Shown here: piece after piece, positions 61,111-64,000 of the stretch | How positions within the stretch are numbered: position 1 is the first letter of the stretch | Layout of the letters: every line of letters starts with the position of its first letter | Assembly: GCF_016808335.1 (NCBI RefSeq) | Contig: NC_053146.1 | Coordinates: 40,296,470-40,360,469, forward strand | DNA length: 64,000 nt | DNA from: Panicum virgatum | Taxonomy: Eukaryota > Streptophyta > Magnoliopsida > Poales > Poaceae | Reading direction: 5' to 3' | Notes under the pieces: model-generated | Seen by the model: only the letters and a program-made list of their open reading frames with translations | Database searches by the model: none | What the model was told of the DNA's origin: nothing | Position numbers and translations under genes: made by a program

Positions 61111-62066
61111 GAGTTAATTGGATCCATGCCATTACAATTATTCAAATTCACTGATTTGCTAATACAATTCGTCATATTAGAATCATGCCATTACAATTTG
61201 ACAACTCTTCCAAACATGCCACTACTTACCTTTTCGCTGTGTTTCTAAAAAATTTTGGACCAAAATGCCCTCGGTCTTCTTCTTCCTCTAATCCTCTCTC
61301 TCCATCTCTCTCCATGGCATCCAGATCTCCAATGGCAGCCGATCGCTAGCTCTCCTGGCGGCAAGGTCACGCTCTCACAAGGCTGTCGCGATGGACCCCC
61401 GCACGCTGCTGGACGACGTCTCCCGCGCACCGTGTTCCGTGCCGGTGCCCCGCCCCTGCGCGTCTGCAGCGCCACCGCGCGCTGCTCCCAAGCACCTGCG
61501 CCGCGCCATGTCCCGGCCAGCCCGCACACTGCCTCGCCGACCATGCGCGTGCGGCACCCCGCACCGGTGGCCCCACCCCCACGCAGTGTTCCGGCCCGCC
61601 CACCCTTAGCCTCGCCGGCCTCGCTGCCTAATCATTCGGCTCAGTCGTCAACTCAAACATATCTTCCCACCAGCCCCCGCGTCGCTCAAGCCTCGTCACT
61701 ACCGCTGGAACCGTCCTCCGCCAGCGCGCGGCTACATGAACCAGTACGTGCACCGGCCACCTTTTACTAGTGTTCGAGGCACGAGGCCACAGGCCGCCCA
61801 TGACAGAGGCACGTGCCATGCGTACGCAGCCCCGTCTGGCTTCTCGCACCGATGACGCGGCATGCACCCGAAGGTTACGAGAGATGGGGAGAGGATCAAA
61901 AGAAGAAGAAGACCAAGGACATTTTGGTCCAAAAAATTTCAGAAAAGGTAAGTAGTGGTGTGTTTGGAAGAATTGTAAAATTGTAATGGCATGATTCCAA
62001 TATGATGAATTGTAATGGGAAATCAGTGAACTCGGATAATTGTAATGGTACGGATCCAATTAACCC
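61111..62066. mobile_element. Mutator-like element with long TIRs, Pack-MULE-like
   Basis: 956 bp. Perfect 9-bp duplication TTTGTACTA at 61102-61110 and 62067-62075. Terminal inverted repeats of about 190 bp begin GAGTTAATTGGATCC (left) and, inverted, GGGTTAATTGGATCC (right) and stay alignable through TTTTGGACCAAAATG and GGTCTTCTTCTTC. Between them, about 61310-61865, is GC-rich Pro/Ala-coding-like sequence unlike the AT-rich surroundings. It has no transposase. GC-rich cargo between MULE TIRs is the mark of Pack-MULEs; I do not recognise the donor gene. Confidence 0.9.
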
Positions 62067-62238
62067 TTTGTACTATTAGAAAACTTACCTCTTACCTGCG
62101 TACCATCAAAAACTCCGGAAGTTCTCCAGTACCATCAAATGAAATTTTCTTTCCTTACATACCACTCCGGTCCAATTCCATTGGGTCTGTTAGCTACTTC
62201 TATCTCCCCCCTCCTACGTGTGACCCTCTTCGCCGCCA
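62067..62238. other. Flank with possible second MULE terminus
   Basis: AT-rich, with GTACCATCAAAAACTCCGG and GTACCATCAAATG repeated, like parts of a MULE TIR next to a captured gene piece. A matching right end was not found. Confidence 0.3.
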
Positions 62239-62268
62239 GTGGTTGCCGTGCCTCCAATGCATACAGAA

Positions 62269-62615
62269 ATGGACTCCAAATCGGATGTCGAGCTCTGCAA
62301 CCTCGGCATCGACATCGAACTCGACCTGGAGGGCCTCCAGCCATCGATGCCCCTGAAGAAGGTCCCCAGCGGCGACCTCTTAGAGGTGGCGCGGGCCGAG
62401 GATTGCAACTGCCTCACCCTCCTCCTCGAGGCCGGCACCAACGTCAACGTGCCTAGGACTCCATCGCACTCTACTATTCTTGCCTCGCCGGCCACACTGA
62501 AGCCACCCAGATGCTGCTCGACACCAGTGCCATCTGCGCCAAACACAACTTCGAGGCGACCGTTGCCACTACACCTCCTCTCTCAACCTGCGCCTGTTGG
62601 CGGTCGATAACGATG
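62269..62615 (+). pseudogene. Broken 5' fragment of a BTB/POZ-ankyrin gene (ABTB1-like)
   Basis: From ATG 62269 reads MDSKSDVELCNLGIDIELDL, EGLQPSMPLKKVPSGDLLEV, ARAEDCNCLTLLLEAGTNVN. After a one-base shift near 62455 it goes on DSIALYYSCLAGHTEATQML, LDTSAICAK, and after another near 62550 RCHYTSSLNLRLL. These are the N-terminal ankyrin repeats of the plant BTB/ankyrin protein related to animal ABTB1, probably a Cullin-3 adaptor. The BTB domains are absent. Codon use is GC-rich like a grass exon 1. Captured fragment or decayed duplicate; the call rests on memory of the rice homologue. Confidence 0.7.
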
Positions 62616-62714
62616 GTTTCTGCCGCCAACGCTCCGCCTGATTTCATGAAATGTAGGCCTTAACCATGCCATAACCCTTACTACTAATGAGTTCTACAAG
62701 TTTTGCTGTTTATT

Positions 62715-64000
62715 TGATCTCAGGGACGACATATCCAAATTTGACCCAAAACGAATACTGTTTGGACCGGAAGGCCCAAATCCGGCCGACTGGCATACTT
62801 CCGGTGGGATCTTGGTATGAGACTTTACCAAAGTCACATAGAGGGAGAATTCAAGCCATCCCAATGGGCTATATCAAGAAATGCGCAACTTGGACCCAGA
62901 AGGCTTGGACCCACATTTAAAAGAGAAGCCAACTTAGGCCATGGTCAAGTGTTCAGCAAACACCCTATCCAGAAGTGATCCATGGCCAGAGAGGAACATG
63001 TCAGTGCAACGGAGGACCGAGAGGCCGCCAGAGGCAGGCCGCCCGGCCCAAAAGCACGTCAGTTGAGCAAACTGCAAGAAGTACCGACCTCCAGATGAGA
63101 TCAGAGCCGCTCACGCGAAGTCGGTGGCCAAGTGGCGCCACCCCCAGGCCGGCCGGCCTAGGGGAGGCCGCCCGGCCCCCTTTGTCAGCCTCTGGTGACG
63201 CCCTTTAGCGTGGAGTTGAAGCCAAGGAAGAGGTAGCATAGGCTTGCAGCGGTTAACCGTTTCACCGACCTTGGCAGCTATAAATAGGACCCCCTCACCT
63301 CACTTATAACACACACCTTGGGAGCTTGAGTGCCTCACAAATTCAGTTTCATCCTTAGTAGAATAGGGAGAGTGTGAGGTGAGAGCTTGGGTGGAAGCCG
63401 AGCTAAAGGGGCGGATTCGAGTTCTCTCGACCTTACCCCATCTTGTACCCATCTCGGGGAATCTTATAATCAAGTAAGTTTTCCTCGCTTGTCTCTAGTT
63501 CCTCGCTAGTTTACTTTTTACTTAAGTTACTTGCTTAGTTACTCTCTTTGATATGTGGGATCCCTTGTCTGCGTGGGCAGTAAGTTCTGTCCATTTGGGG
63601 TTTCTTTTTGCCTTAGCGCGAGGCGGAAGTCAGTGACTCGATAGTTTAGGCGTGGTGCTTAGGCTTGGTAGTTACCTTGGGTTGTGTTCCACCCCACGGT
63701 ACCGCAGTGGTAGGCGGCAAGTGGTGACAGCCTTGTCCGTCCCTAGTAGTCCACCACGTTCAGGTTTTTCATAGCAGTAGGATTGCCGAAAGTATGTTGG
63801 GCCCCTTCTCATCCCTTTCTGAGCCCTTCGCTTAGGCCACCAAAACAGATCAAGTTAGTAGCTCTTCAAGTTATCTTAGTAGTTAGAATTCTATCTAGAC
63901 ATAAGCCATCTACCCACGTACCTCTGCTCCCCAGCGGGTCCGGTTGAATCGCTCTAGACCACTAGTCGAAGCTTATCATTCCTTGAATTTGATATCCCAG
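62715..64000 (+). mobile_element. LTR of an unassigned gypsy-type element, running off the window
   Basis: From about TGATCTCAGGGACG at 62715 the sequence has LTR character: GC-rich U3 with GGCCGCCCGGCC motifs (63025-63180), a TATA box, a transcribed leader with CCTTGGGAGCTTGAGTG and a long 3' part without ORFs. No end is reached by 64000, so type and partner are unknown; the left edge is approximate. Confidence 0.5.
63278..63288 (+). promoter_or_regulatory. TATA box of the right-hand LTR
   Basis: CTATAAATAGG followed by ACCCCCTCACC, a strong match to LTR core promoters of grasses. Confidence 0.7.

Overview
The window is repeat-dense nuclear DNA from a grass (Poaceae), most likely a panicoid. 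That placement rests on the TE families seen: SIRE-like Ty1/copia with GCGGACGGTCCGC motifs, 3.5-kb solo LTRs with TGTAACACCC ends, a Tat-lineage Ty3/gypsy element with antisense genes, a CACTA element with a TNP2 gene and a Ulp1-type gene, Tourist and hAT MITEs, and a Mutator-like element. I cannot name the species. I see no intact host gene; the only recognisable host-derived sequence is a broken piece of a BTB/ankyrin gene near 62.3 kb.

Layout: 1-2885 is a truncated minus-strand five-exon transposon gene. From 2886 to 39642 a SIRE-like copia sequence reads pol, extra 3' ORF, polypurine tract, one LTR, tRNA-Met primer site, gag, and is split by a nest of later insertions. These are a solo LTR at 3534-7155, a second-family solo LTR at 11430-19619 holding another solo LTR at 14360-17914, and a complete Tat-type gypsy element at 19746-36806 that itself holds a solo LTR at 21060-24583. 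All five insertions have recognisable 5-bp target duplications. The Tat element has two 1217-bp LTRs, PBS, PPT, gag-pol with an extra RNase H, and on its opposite strand a five-exon gene for a plant-mobile-domain/coiled-coil protein plus an acidic Ser/Glu-rich ORF, each preceded by a TATA-like box.

From 39643 to 41869 lie LTR pieces and the 3' end of a second Tat-like element with the same antisense promoter layout. A quiet AT-rich stretch follows. At 43826-56166 a 12.3-kb CACTA element (TAT duplication) sits inside a Tourist-like MITE (TTA duplication). Its TNP2 transposase gene is almost intact apart from an early stop, and its second gene ends in a Ulp1/C48 protease domain spread over several exons. 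The last 7.7 kb hold a hAT MITE, a LINE 3' end, a hAT transposase pseudogene, further MITEs, a Pack-MULE-like element with a perfect 9-bp duplication, the BTB/ankyrin fragment and an LTR running off the window.

Most coding regions are dead. Most of the premature stops I could align by family knowledge look like CAG to TAG or CGA to TGA changes, which fits C-to-T decay of methylated DNA. Boundaries, duplications and splice sites are read directly from the sequence. Lineage names, ages and functions are inference from family knowledge; no database search was possible.
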